Shown: positions 26,448-34,993 of the stretch, one piece after another
Position numbering within the stretch: the first letter of the stretch is position 1
Layout: each line of letters starts with the position of its first letter
Assembly: GCA_963662605.1 (NCBI GenBank)
Contig: OY759785.1
Coordinates: forward strand, 558,001 to 622,000
Reading direction: 5' to 3'
Length of the DNA: 64,000 nucleotides
From: G963662605 sp963662605
GTDB lineage: Bacteria; Bacteroidota; Ignavibacteria; Ignavibacteriales; Ignavibacteriaceae
The notes under the pieces: model-generated
The model's database searches: none
What the model was told of the DNA's origin: nothing
The model's input: the letters and a program-made list of their open reading frames with translations, nothing else
Translations under genes and position numbers: made by a program

Positions 26448-26703
26448 GCTAAGCCTATAAAATAAAATATTTTTAACCCACTAATATCAAAAATTATTCC
26501 AAGAAAAAAGCCTTAATTGAACGCTTTTTCAGGTATAATGTGGGCTGTTTTCTCATTTTAAGTAAATAAAGTGCCCAAAACTGAAAAGAACAGCACCTTC
26601 CCAAGTGCGGGAACTTCAAAATGCCGGGGTAGTGTTTTAGATTAGGTGACGATATAATGAAAAATCAATTATGGATATTCAATAATAATTTAGGAAAACA
26701 ATA

Positions 26704-27111
26704 ATGAATATGACACAAATGAATTTCGCCGCGGTTTTTGCAGCCGCTTTAGCGGCATTTATCCTCGGGGCAATATGGTATTCTCCACTTCTTTTCGTGA
26801 ATGCCTGGATAAAAGAGTCCGGCGTGAAAGTCGGGGAAATGAAAAAGTCCAAAATGCTTATGTCAATGGTTTTTGGATTCCTGTTGACCTTGGTAATGTC
26901 TTTCAATCTGGCGGCGTTTCTGGCGGCACCGGATACGACGTTTGTCTGGGGACTTCTTGCCGGAGCGCTGGCTGGAATCGGCTGGGTCGCCACGGGGCTT
27001 GGAATGATCTATATATATGAAGGCAAATCGCTGAAGTTGTTTTTTATAAACGCGGGCTATCTGGTTATCGCGTTAATTCTCATGGGCGGAATTCTTGGGG
27101 CTTGGCGATAA
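26704..27111 (+). CDS. DUF1761 integral membrane protein
   Basis: 135 residues with four hydrophobic helices: the first contains AAFILGAIWYSPLLF, the DUF1761 signature, and the last is GYLVIALILMGGILGAW. Function unknown; members are small bacterial inner-membrane proteins. AGGA lies about ten bases upstream of the ATG. It stands alone; the 256-base gap upstream (26448-26703) shows no clear feature other than a 15-codon frame directly before it. Confidence 0.85.
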   Translation: MNMTQMNFAAVFAAALAAFILGAIWYSPLLFVNAWIKESGVKVGEMKKSKMLMSMVFGFLLTLVMSFNLAAFLAAPDTTFVWGLLAGALAGIGWVATGLGMIYIYEGKSLKLFFINAGYLVIALILMGGILGAWR

Positions 27112-27168
27112 AAGATGATTTTGGATCGCTGGCTTCATCAGCAAGTGAATACCGGAGCGTATAACAAG

Positions 27169-27244
27169 GAGTCTTCTCGATACGTCCCGACAGACACACT
27201 TATCTTTTTCTAACAGGTTACTGGTCGGGACTACTCGAAGACTC
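27169..27244. repeat. Palindromic repeat, family B variant
   Basis: GAGTCTTCTCGATACGTCCC (from 27169, to 27191) pairs with GTCGGGACTACTCGAAGACT (27224-27244) as an imperfect inverted repeat. The TTCTCGATACGTCC core is shared with 2448-2466. Confidence 0.65.
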
Positions 27245-27269
27245 ACTTTAACTAGATTTTTTTTATGGA

Positions 27270-27350
27270 GGTGTTCGAGTGTCCGCCTTGCGACGATTTC
27301 GGCAAATTTTGTCTGTGCTCTCGGTAAACGGCGGACGTATCGAGAACACC
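27270..27350. repeat. Palindromic interspersed repeat, family B, copy 2
   Basis: Arms GGTGTTCGAGTGTCCGCC (27270-27287) and GGCGGACGTATCGAGAAC plus ACC (27330-27350). Both arms match those at 2448-2550 but in opposite orientation. It lies in the 408-base gap 27112-27519, which contains only repeats. Confidence 0.7.
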
Positions 27351-27408
27351 GGAAAGAAATCATAGACAGGTAATATACGGGTCAGATAACAGGGAACTTT
27401 CGCGATAG

Positions 27409-27433
27409 GCCTGCCTGCCTACGGCAGGCAGGC
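27409..27433. repeat. 11-bp hairpin GCCTGCCTGCC-TAC-GGCAGGCAGGC
   Basis: A perfect 11-bp stem with a 3-base loop, downstream of the ABC permease gene (minus strand). It could end that transcript, but there is no T-run; a short palindromic intergenic repeat is the simpler reading. Confidence 0.55.
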
Positions 27434-27519
27434 TCAAAGCCCTTAAGCAAAGGTGTTAAAATAGCCCACGGAATCACGTATGACTTGACCGACATAGTCG
27501 GGTAGGTTCGTGCTCTATT

Positions 27520-28317
27520 CTAATAATCTTTTTTTCTAAAAATATAATCACTCGCCGCAAGCACAACCACGATAAATGCGGTTGTTGTTAGGTATGGCTG
27601 CCAACTAAAGTTGTATACACCGCGCAGTATTGAGTTCGGTATTTCCGAAAGCAGTTCACCGGTCTTAGGAATAATATAGTACAGTGCGTTGATTAAAAAC
27701 TTAACCCATCCGGTACTAATTTCCGGAAGAAAAGCGTCTTTAACAGCAAGCACCGGACTAACAACAACAAGAATGAAAATCGCAATCATCAGTCCCAGAA
27801 CATATGAGCGGAAAGAAACAGATGCCAGCACAATTATAGAATACAAAGCAAGGAAGGCAAGAAGCGTCAGAGGAATAATGATTAGCACTATCGGAGTCCA
27901 GTAGTGATACATTGAACCGAAAATAATCCACGCTCCGATACACAGGTATGAAATATTTAACAGAACAATAAGCGTACTTCCTAATATTCTTCCGAAGAGC
28001 AGTTCGGTACGTGATAACGGTTTGGATAAAAATAATTCAGCAGTACCTTTTTCCAGAATTTTTGACGTGAGAAATGAAACACCGAAAACAGAGAGTAGTA
28101 ATCCGATAGGTAAAATTAATTTTATTGCACTGGTTTCAATCAGCATGGCAAAATTGTAAATCTGATCACTCGAAAGCCCGGCGGGAATTGGGGCGAGCTT
28201 GAGCATGAAAAAATTAAATACTAATCCAAGCGTTGTAATGATGCTGAAAGCGAGAAACACTTTTTTAATCAATGCTTCGCGCATGGTGTAAACAGCGATA
28301 TTCCAGATGTTTTTCAT
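27520..28317 (-). CDS. ABC-2 type transporter permease
   Basis: 265 residues with six hydrophobic segments and the ABC-2 pattern: an N-terminal amphipathic start (IWNIAVYTMREALIKKV), then LPIGLLLSVFGVSFLTSKILEKGTAELFLSKPLSRTELLFGRI, which is the typical ABC-2 cytoplasmic loop. It forms the membrane part of an exporter with the ATPase encoded two bases upstream. The substrate is unknown. Confidence 0.88.
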   Translation of the reverse strand: MKNIWNIAVYTMREALIKKVFLAFSIITTLGLVFNFFMLKLAPIPAGLSSDQIYNFAMLIETSAIKLILPIGLLLSVFGVSFLTSKILEKGTAELFLSKPLSRTELLFGRILGSTLIVLLNISYLCIGAWIIFGSMYHYWTPIVLIIIPLTLLAFLALYSIIVLASVSFRSYVLGLMIAIFILVVVSPVLAVKDAFLPEISTGWVKFLINALYYIIPKTGELLSEIPNSILRGVYNFSWQPYLTTTAFIVVVLAASDYIFRKKDY

Positions 28318-28319
28318 AA

Positions 28320-29255
28320 TTAACTCTTCGCCTCCTGAATGGATGTTAAATAGACCTGTTCAAGAGACTTTTTATTTTTTGTAATATCCTGCACTGCGAT
28401 ATTGTTTTGGCGGAGATGGTCAATGAACTCATTAAGCTGATCAACGTTTTTTACTTCTATCTGCAGCAGATTCTCGCCGATGCGTGTGACCTTGAGCGCG
28501 TGCTCGGCAAATGTTCTGTATTGTTCAAGGGTAAATTCGCTGACCGTGATGCGGTATTCGTCATTAACCTCGGTTAAATCTTTGATGCTGCCTTCTTTAA
28601 CGATAACACCTTTGTTCATAATGGTAACGCTGTCGGTGATAAGTTCGACTTCGGACAGTATGTGGCTATTGATGAAAATGGTTTTTCCTTTTTCTTTCAG
28701 GTTAAGCAAAGCATCGCGTACCTGCTTTCTGCCGACCGGATCCATGCCGTCGGTAGGTTCATCAAGAAAAAGAATTTCGGGGTCGTGCAGCATAGCAAGC
28801 GCAAGGCCGAGGCGCTGCTGCATTCCTTTTGAATAGGTTATCACTTTTCTTTGCGCTGCCTGATCGAGCTGCATGAATGTAAGCATTTCTTCGACGCGTG
28901 ATTTTAACAAGTGGTCGTCCATACCGTACAATTTACCAATGGAAATAAGCGCCTGTCTTCCTGAAAGATGTTCGGGGAATCGCGCATTTTCGGGAAGGTA
29001 GCCGATCTGTTGCCGTAATTTTGGTGATGGATCTTGTCCCAATATCCTAACACCGCCGGAAGTCGGGTTAACTAATCCCAGCAATATTTTTATGAGCGTT
29101 GTTTTCCCTGCTCCGTTTTGTCCCAATAAGCCGTAAATAACACCCTTCTCAACATTCAGAGAGACATCGTTAAGTGCTGCAACGGTTTTTCGGGGGAATC
29201 CGTAAGAAAATACCTTTACGATATTTTTTACTTCGATGGAGAAATTATTCTGCAT
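28320..29255 (-). CDS. ABC transporter ATP-binding protein
   Basis: 311 residues. Walker A GLLGQNGAGKTTLIK, signature YSKGMQQRLGLALAML, Walker B ILFLDEPTDGMDP and the H-loop INSHILSE are all present, followed by a ~90-residue C-terminal domain common in exporters of the CcmA/NatA type. It pairs with the permease gene downstream. Its leader contains a terminator-like hairpin at 29304-29330, so expression may be attenuated. Confidence 0.93.
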   Translation of the reverse strand: MQNNFSIEVKNIVKVFSYGFPRKTVAALNDVSLNVEKGVIYGLLGQNGAGKTTLIKILLGLVNPTSGGVRILGQDPSPKLRQQIGYLPENARFPEHLSGRQALISIGKLYGMDDHLLKSRVEEMLTFMQLDQAAQRKVITYSKGMQQRLGLALAMLHDPEILFLDEPTDGMDPVGRKQVRDALLNLKEKGKTIFINSHILSEVELITDSVTIMNKGVIVKEGSIKDLTEVNDEYRITVSEFTLEQYRTFAEHALKVTRIGENLLQIEVKNVDQLNEFIDHLRQNNIAVQDITKNKKSLEQVYLTSIQEAKS

Positions 29256-29303
29256 TACGTTCCCAAAAATTTAATTCTGATAAGTATTAGACGTAATTTA
29301 AGC

Positions 29304-29330
29304 AAAAAAAATCCAGCGGGGAAGCCGGAT
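29304..29330 (-). terminator. Terminator-like hairpin in the leader of the ABC ATPase gene
   Basis: On the minus strand ATCCGGC-TTCCCC-GCTGGAT (one G-T wobble) is followed by eight T. It sits about 50 bases before the ATPase start codon. The pairing is worse on the plus strand (A-C mismatch), so it probably acts on transcripts heading into the ABC operon. Confidence 0.5.
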
Positions 29331-29451
29331 TTTTCTCTATTGCTTCAAATAGCAAGAATTTGGGCTAATTTGTGAACATGGGACGGATGACCGACCTGCA
29401 TTTCCTTAGAGCTTTTAGTATATTACCGTATTAATTAATAATTATTGGAAC

Positions 29452-31422
29452 ATGATTTCCTTTAGTAAACTGCGTTCATTTTCCTTTGCGGCTCTGAAAC
29501 AAAAAATGTTTCGCCGCGATGTGGAGAATGCAACGTTGGATGGAAAGCAATTCACTCTTCCTGAATTGCCGCCGCAGATTAACGCGCAGTCGTTATTCGA
29601 CAAGTTTATTCAGGAAAATGCACTGCTAAGAAATAAGCTGCAGGAATATGTTACATATACTTCCCCGGAGGCCGGTCCACAAATTTTGCAGAGGGGAGAC
29701 GATGTTCTTTCCCGGTCATTCAATATTTACGGTACGGCGTTTCAAACGAAGTCGGAAATAAACTGGCAGTATGATTATTTAAATTATTACGAATTCCCGA
29801 AAGAACTTTACTGGAAATACGGCGGAATGGAGTTTCCGTTCGGAACTGAACTGACCGTACCGCTGATAATGGGACGGTTCTACCATGTGCATGATTTGGC
29901 TGTGGCGTATTGTCTGAGCGGTAATGAAAAATATGTCACCGGTATAACGGAGATTATTAAATCATTCATAGATAATAATCCGTTGTATCAGGGCATTCAA
30001 TGGTTTTCTCCGGCAGAAGTTGCCATACGCCTCATTAATTTTTTGCAGGCGGGAAAATTAGTCCTGCACAGTCCGCAAATCACTCCCGCGCTCAAGGATG
30101 AATACTTCCGCTTTGTTCTCGCGCACATAATGTATCTTGAAAACAATCTTGATCTGGCAGCCGACAAGGATCACCGGTATCTTGTCTGTGTACTTGCTCT
30201 GCAAATGGCGGGAATTCTTTTTGGTGATACGGATTACGGAAGAAAGCTGCTCTCGTTATCACAGTTCCATATTGAGCAGGAGTTGAGAAAGCAATTCCGT
30301 ACCGACGGCACTTCGTATCTGCAATCTATTACTGCGCACGCGTTTTCCTGCGAGGTATTTTTTCATGCGCTATTCAATGTTGAAAAGTATTCGTTGAAAT
30401 ACAGCCGGGATTTTGCTTCCATCGTAAAGAAGACAGCCAGAACGCTGGGTCTGTATCTTCGTGAAGACGGCACAGTTCCGCACCTTGGTGATTATTGTAA
30501 TTGTGTTGTACTGCCTTTCGGCAGAGAGAATACTACGATAAGTCTCGCGCATGTGTTAACTTCGCATGCGATTCTGTTTAACGATCCGGAATTGGCGGGA
30601 TTATATTTTAAGCCGGACATGGATCACTATTTGTACTTTGATAAAAACCGCGTTGAGGAAACCCGCTATTCCATTGCGCCGTATTTTAATAACACATCCA
30701 TCGGATTGAGAGACGGCGGGCATTATTTACTCCGGGATTATACGGGTATTGATATGTTCATCAAAGCATCCGGACTCGGACGGAACGGCAGAGGAGCACC
30801 GGGGCACGATGATCCGTTTTCTTTCGAGTTGCATTATAAAAACCAACCGATTATTGTTGATTCGGGTATGTACTCCGCATTTGCAAATCCTGACTTGCGG
30901 GCGGCGCAGCGCTCCGTTAAGGGACATAACACGCCGTATATTGACGATCTGCCGTTGATTGAACATTCGGGAAATGCTAACGGGAAAACCGATATCAGCG
31001 GTCCGAAAGTGCTCATGTGGCGCTCAACAGCCAATGAAGATATGCTTGTTGCTCAGCATTACGCGTATGTGCGACTTTATGATCCTTCCATTATTAAAAG
31101 GACATTTCATTTTATCAAGAACAATAAAGAAGTTCACATTAAGGATGAATTTCTGGGCGGAGCCGGGCATAAAATAGCGACGAATCTTTTTTTACATCCC
31201 GAAGCGCAAGTTATTCAGGAATCGAAGGAAGTATTTCATGTGGTATCCGGCAGCGCCGCCGTACGCATCCGCTTTTTAGTGAGCGATGAGGCATTTGAAA
31301 CAGCCATTCTTGAGTCGTCATATTCCGGGCAGTATTATAGTGTTGAGAAAAGTTCGAAAATTTATTTTGCCTATCAGGCAGAATTTCCGGCATCATACAC
31401 AATCGAAATAATGATGTTATGA
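29452..31422 (+). CDS. Heparinase II/III family protein (polysaccharide lyase-like)
   Basis: 656 residues, no signal peptide, so probably cytosolic. An alpha-barrel half (about 60-380) with FYHVHDLAVAYCLSGNEKY, WFSPAEVAIRLINFL and NHRYLVC-like DKDHRYLVCVLALQM is followed by a beta-sandwich half starting near residue 410 with GHDDPFSFELHY (about 451) and IVDSGMYS. These are the two modules of heparinase II/III proteins. Leaderless relatives are commonly found in surface-polysaccharide gene clusters. Its stop overlaps the PfkB start by 4 bases (ATGA), so the genes are coupled. Confidence 0.85.
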   Translation: MISFSKLRSFSFAALKQKMFRRDVENATLDGKQFTLPELPPQINAQSLFDKFIQENALLRNKLQEYVTYTSPEAGPQILQRGDDVLSRSFNIYGTAFQTKSEINWQYDYLNYYEFPKELYWKYGGMEFPFGTELTVPLIMGRFYHVHDLAVAYCLSGNEKYVTGITEIIKSFIDNNPLYQGIQWFSPAEVAIRLINFLQAGKLVLHSPQITPALKDEYFRFVLAHIMYLENNLDLAADKDHRYLVCVLALQMAGILFGDTDYGRKLLSLSQFHIEQELRKQFRTDGTSYLQSITAHAFSCEVFFHALFNVEKYSLKYSRDFASIVKKTARTLGLYLREDGTVPHLGDYCNCVVLPFGRENTTISLAHVLTSHAILFNDPELAGLYFKPDMDHYLYFDKNRVEETRYSIAPYFNNTSIGLRDGGHYLLRDYTGIDMFIKASGLGRNGRGAPGHDDPFSFELHYKNQPIIVDSGMYSAFANPDLRAAQRSVKGHNTPYIDDLPLIEHSGNANGKTDISGPKVLMWRSTANEDMLVAQHYAYVRLYDPSIIKRTFHFIKNNKEVHIKDEFLGGAGHKIATNLFLHPEAQVIQESKEVFHVVSGSAAVRIRFLVSDEAFETAILESSYSGQYYSVEKSSKIYFAYQAEFPASYTIEIMML

Positions 31423-32312
31423 AGTTTCTCATCATAGGGCATTCAGTGCTCGATCATATTATGTTTGAAGGCGGCATGAAGTTCCAGCCCGGCGGAATAT
31501 TTTATACCGGCATGGGAATGCAGAATGCTGTTGGGTCAGATGATGAAGTGTGGTTATGCACGGGTATTGAAAGCGGAGTTGAACAGGTCTTCGCCCCTGT
31601 GTTTGACGGATGTAATAAAACATATTGTCATCCCGCGGAGAGAATCCCGCGCGTTCACCTTACGATATATAATGTTGAAGAGCGGTGTGAACGATTTGAA
31701 AATCTTAACAGTAAGCTTGTCCTCCCTTCCGGTGATTTGAATTTCTTCGACGGTATTTTTATCAACATGATTTCGGGATTTGAACTTGACGCGGATGATC
31801 TGAAACAATTGAGAACACAGTACAAAGGTCTTATTTATTTTGATGTGCATTCACTTGCACGCGGAGTTACGGAAAATAAAGTCCGTGACCACCGCAGGAT
31901 TGAAAACTTCCACGAATGGGCAAAGCATCTGGATATTATTCAGGCGAATGAATACGAGGTACTGACGCTTTCGGATAAGACCGACGAGGTGGAAATTGCT
32001 TCGGAAATATTGTCTCTTGGCGTTACTGCGCTGCTTGTTACTAAAGGCGAAAAAGGTGCGCGGCTGTTTACTCTGGAAAATGGCGAGATATTTTCACTGT
32101 TTGTGCCTGCATTAAAAACCGACGTGAAAAATAAAGTCGGGTGCGGTGATACTTTTGGGGCATATTTCTTTTATGAGTATATTGGAACAAAAAATCTATA
32201 CCGTGCACTTCGAAAGGCAGTAATTGCCGGAAGCTGCGCGACAAATTATTCTTCTATTGATGAGTTTAAAGGTTTACGAAATGACGTCTCAAAGCAATTC
32301 AGCGAAGCATAA
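31419..32312 (+). CDS. PfkB-family sugar/nucleoside kinase
   Basis: 297 residues. The start IGHSVLDHIMF and the C-terminal PfkB signature KVGCGDTFGAYFF, with catalytic base D244 in G-C-G-D, identify the ribokinase-like fold; VTKGEKGARLF is the usual preceding strand. It phosphorylates a sugar or similar small molecule with ATP; the substrate cannot be read from the sequence. Its position between a lyase-like gene and a nucleotide-sugar reductase suggests sugar-precursor metabolism. Confidence 0.88.
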   Translation: MKFLIIGHSVLDHIMFEGGMKFQPGGIFYTGMGMQNAVGSDDEVWLCTGIESGVEQVFAPVFDGCNKTYCHPAERIPRVHLTIYNVEERCERFENLNSKLVLPSGDLNFFDGIFINMISGFELDADDLKQLRTQYKGLIYFDVHSLARGVTENKVRDHRRIENFHEWAKHLDIIQANEYEVLTLSDKTDEVEIASEILSLGVTALLVTKGEKGARLFTLENGEIFSLFVPALKTDVKNKVGCGDTFGAYFFYEYIGTKNLYRALRKAVIAGSCATNYSSIDEFKGLRNDVSKQFSEA

Positions 32313-33198
32313 ATTATTAGTATTCGGAACAAGCGGCATGCTTGGTCAAAGAACCGCGAAATATTTTTCCGAACAATCCGGATGGGAAATTGTCGGCGCG
32401 GATATCGCAACAACAATTGAATTTCCGGGCGTAACTTACACAAACGCTGATTTTACCAACCGTGAAGCGGTACATAAAGTTATTAAAGAATTCAAACCGG
32501 ACGTTATTATTAACGCCTCCGCGTTTACCAATGTTGATAAATCCGAAATAGAAAGAGATATTGTCTGGAAAATCAATGCAACCGGAGTCGGATATATTGC
32601 AGAGGCGGGTCGGGAGATCGGTGCGCATGTTGTGCACGTGTCATCAGATTATTTGTTCGACGGTGAACGCGGCCTTTATGCAGAAGATGAGCGGGTACAT
32701 CCGATTAATTATTACGGCATGTCTAAGCTCGCCGGTGAATATGAGTTAATAGCAAGCGGCGCACAATATACTATTTTCCGTACTAACGTTCTTTACGGCA
32801 TTATACCTAACGGAAGACTCGATTTCGTCCGCTGGGTTGTTGAGTCGAACCGTAAAGGAGAGACAATTAAAATTGTGACCGATCAGTATAATAATCCAAC
32901 TTTTATTGATGATATCGTTATCGCGATGGATACCATAATTAAGAATAAAAAATATGGTATTTATAACATCGCGGGGAAAGAGTACTTGTCCCGTTACGAA
33001 TTTACTTTGCGCATTGCAGATGTGTTTAATCTCGACCGGTCGTTAATAACAACGATTACAACGCCGGAATTGAAACAGCTCGCACCGCGTCCGTTGCGCG
33101 GCGGACTGAATATTGGGAAAGCACAAACCGAACTGGGGTATTCCCCGATTGATTTGGATGCTTCACTTCAATTGATGAAGAAAGAACTTCAATTATGA
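32281..33198 (+). CDS. RfbD-like NAD(P)-dependent sugar reductase (dTDP-4-dehydrorhamnose reductase family)
   Basis: 305 residues from the ATG at 32281, which overlaps the PfkB gene by 32 bases; other in-frame ATGs at 32224 and 32260 would enlarge the overlap. Short-chain-dehydrogenase features: GTSGMLGQRTAKYF, INASAFTNVDKSE, VSSDYLFDGERG and the catalytic YYGMSKLAGE (Tyr-x-x-x-Lys). The family finishes dTDP-rhamnose synthesis, but rfbA, rfbB and rfbC are not here, so another 4-keto sugar is possible. Its last bases overlap the amylase start (ATGA). Confidence 0.87.
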   Translation: MTSQSNSAKHKLLVFGTSGMLGQRTAKYFSEQSGWEIVGADIATTIEFPGVTYTNADFTNREAVHKVIKEFKPDVIINASAFTNVDKSEIERDIVWKINATGVGYIAEAGREIGAHVVHVSSDYLFDGERGLYAEDERVHPINYYGMSKLAGEYELIASGAQYTIFRTNVLYGIIPNGRLDFVRWVVESNRKGETIKIVTDQYNNPTFIDDIVIAMDTIIKNKKYGIYNIAGKEYLSRYEFTLRIADVFNLDRSLITTITTPELKQLAPRPLRGGLNIGKAQTELGYSPIDLDASLQLMKKELQL

Positions 33199-34985
33199 GT
33201 AAAAAATCCGTAGTATTTTTTCTTTTCGTTTTTACTGCTGTTCAAATCAGCGCACAGGTTCCGGAATGGACAAAGGGAGTCGTATGGTATCAAATCTTTC
33301 CCGAACGTTTTTGCAATGGTGATACTGCCAACGATCCAACCGCCGACAAAGTTTTTATCAACGATCTGAACCGTAAACCCGATGATTGGTCAATCACTCC
33401 ATGGACATCAAACTGGTTTGAAGAATCGGTTTGGGAAAAAGACATGGGTGGTGAGTTCGGACGTGGTTTGGGATTCCGCAGATACGGCGGCGACTTGCAG
33501 GGTGTTATCGGCAAGCTTGATTATCTGAAAGCTTTGGGTATCGGCGCAATTTATTTGAACCCGATATTTGAAGCGGTATCGCTGCACAAATATGACGGAT
33601 CATCATATCATCATATAGATGTGAATTTTGGCCCGGATCCGGTTGGCGATAAAAAGTTGATGGATTCGGAAACTCCCGACAAGCCGGAAACATGGAAAGT
33701 AACTGCTGCCGATAAATTGTTTTTTAAACTATTAGATGAAGCGCATAAGCGGAATATCAAAGTAGTGATTGATGGTGTATTCAATCATACCGGTGTACAG
33801 TTCTGGGCTTTTCAGGATATTGTTAAAAACGGAAAAGCTTCTCCATACTACGATTGGTACCAAATCAAACAGCTCGACGATCCTTCGACACCCGAAAATG
33901 AATTTGATTATAAAGGGTGGTGGGGAACAAAATCGCTGCCTGAGTTTAACCGAACTAAAGAAAATTTGCAAACCGGCGTAAAGAACTACATACTTGCAGC
34001 AACAAAAAAATGGCTCGACCCGAACGGGGACGGCAATCCTTCCGATGGCATTGACGGCTGGCGTTTGGATGTTGCGCGTGAAGTGCCGCTTGGATTCTGG
34101 GCGGACTGGCACAGTCTTGTAAAAAAAGTTAATCCACAGGCTGTCATAATCGGTGAGTTGTGGGAGTTATCTCCTGATTTTATCGGCGAGCACGGCGTAT
34201 TTGATGCTCTGATGAATTATAATTTTGCTTATCAGGTCAACGACTTTTTCGCCGCGAAGAATAAGCAGATAACATCGGAAACACTTGTTGCCAAGTTGAA
34301 AGAAATTGACGCAACTTATCCGGAGGATAATTTATACGCGCTGCAAAATCTTGTTGACTCCCACGATACGGAACGCCTCATTTCCATCATCGCAAATCCC
34401 GACCGCCAGTATGAACATGACGGTGATGCAAGAAACAGCTCCTACAATCCGGGCAAGCCATCCAAAGAAGATTATGAGACAATGAAACTCGTGATAGCAT
34501 TTCAAATGACGTATCGCGGCAGCCCAATGATTTATTACGGTGATGAGGCCGGTATGTGGGGAGCGGATGATCCGCACGACCGTAAACCGATGGTGTGGGA
34601 CGAACTGGACTATAAGGATGAAGTTGTGAATGCAGCCACAGGTTTCCGCACGGGCTTCGGAAAGTATAAAGTGCAGGTCAACAAGGACTTGCTGGCGTAT
34701 TATAAAAAATTGATTTCTATTCATAACTTCAGTCCTGCGCTGAAATACGGGACGGTGGAGTTTTTGCCGTTACACGAAAACAAATATGTGTTCGGCTTTA
34801 TCCGTCAATATAAAGACGATAAAATTCTCGTGTTGTTCAATCTGAGCAACCAGACTGAGATTTTCGATTTTCATGTTGACAAAAAAGAGGTCATTGATGT
34901 TAACGTCGGTGATAAAATACAATTAAAAGACAATAATCTGCGTATCAGTCTCTGGGGCAGATCAGTCGCCATTTATAAACTATAA
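33195..34985 (+). CDS. Secreted GH13 alpha-amylase-family glycoside hydrolase
   Basis: 596 residues with a signal peptide (KKSVVFFLFVFTAVQISAQ). The GH13 catalytic set is complete: nucleophile D292 in GWRLDVARE, acid/base E321 in IIGELWE and D391 in LVDSHDTERL; VVIDGVFNHTG is the first conserved region. The GVVWYQIFPERF start and overall length resemble neopullulanase/cyclomaltodextrinase-type enzymes acting on alpha-glucans. It is probably periplasmic. Fourth gene of the coupled operon; rarA begins eight bases after it. Confidence 0.92.
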   Translation: MSKKSVVFFLFVFTAVQISAQVPEWTKGVVWYQIFPERFCNGDTANDPTADKVFINDLNRKPDDWSITPWTSNWFEESVWEKDMGGEFGRGLGFRRYGGDLQGVIGKLDYLKALGIGAIYLNPIFEAVSLHKYDGSSYHHIDVNFGPDPVGDKKLMDSETPDKPETWKVTAADKLFFKLLDEAHKRNIKVVIDGVFNHTGVQFWAFQDIVKNGKASPYYDWYQIKQLDDPSTPENEFDYKGWWGTKSLPEFNRTKENLQTGVKNYILAATKKWLDPNGDGNPSDGIDGWRLDVAREVPLGFWADWHSLVKKVNPQAVIIGELWELSPDFIGEHGVFDALMNYNFAYQVNDFFAAKNKQITSETLVAKLKEIDATYPEDNLYALQNLVDSHDTERLISIIANPDRQYEHDGDARNSSYNPGKPSKEDYETMKLVIAFQMTYRGSPMIYYGDEAGMWGADDPHDRKPMVWDELDYKDEVVNAATGFRTGFGKYKVQVNKDLLAYYKKLISIHNFSPALKYGTVEFLPLHENKYVFGFIRQYKDDKILVLFNLSNQTEIFDFHVDKKEVIDVNVGDKIQLKDNNLRISLWGRSVAIYKL

Positions 34986-34993
34986 AACGCATT

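Noticed and set aside
26657..26704. 15-codon frame ending TAATG on the DUF1761 start
   Set aside because: The stop-start overlap is suggestive of a leader peptide, but the frame has no ribosome site and no regulatory structure; probably chance.
27073..27363. Minus-strand frame of 96 codons
   Set aside because: It reads through two palindromic repeats and the end of the DUF1761 gene.
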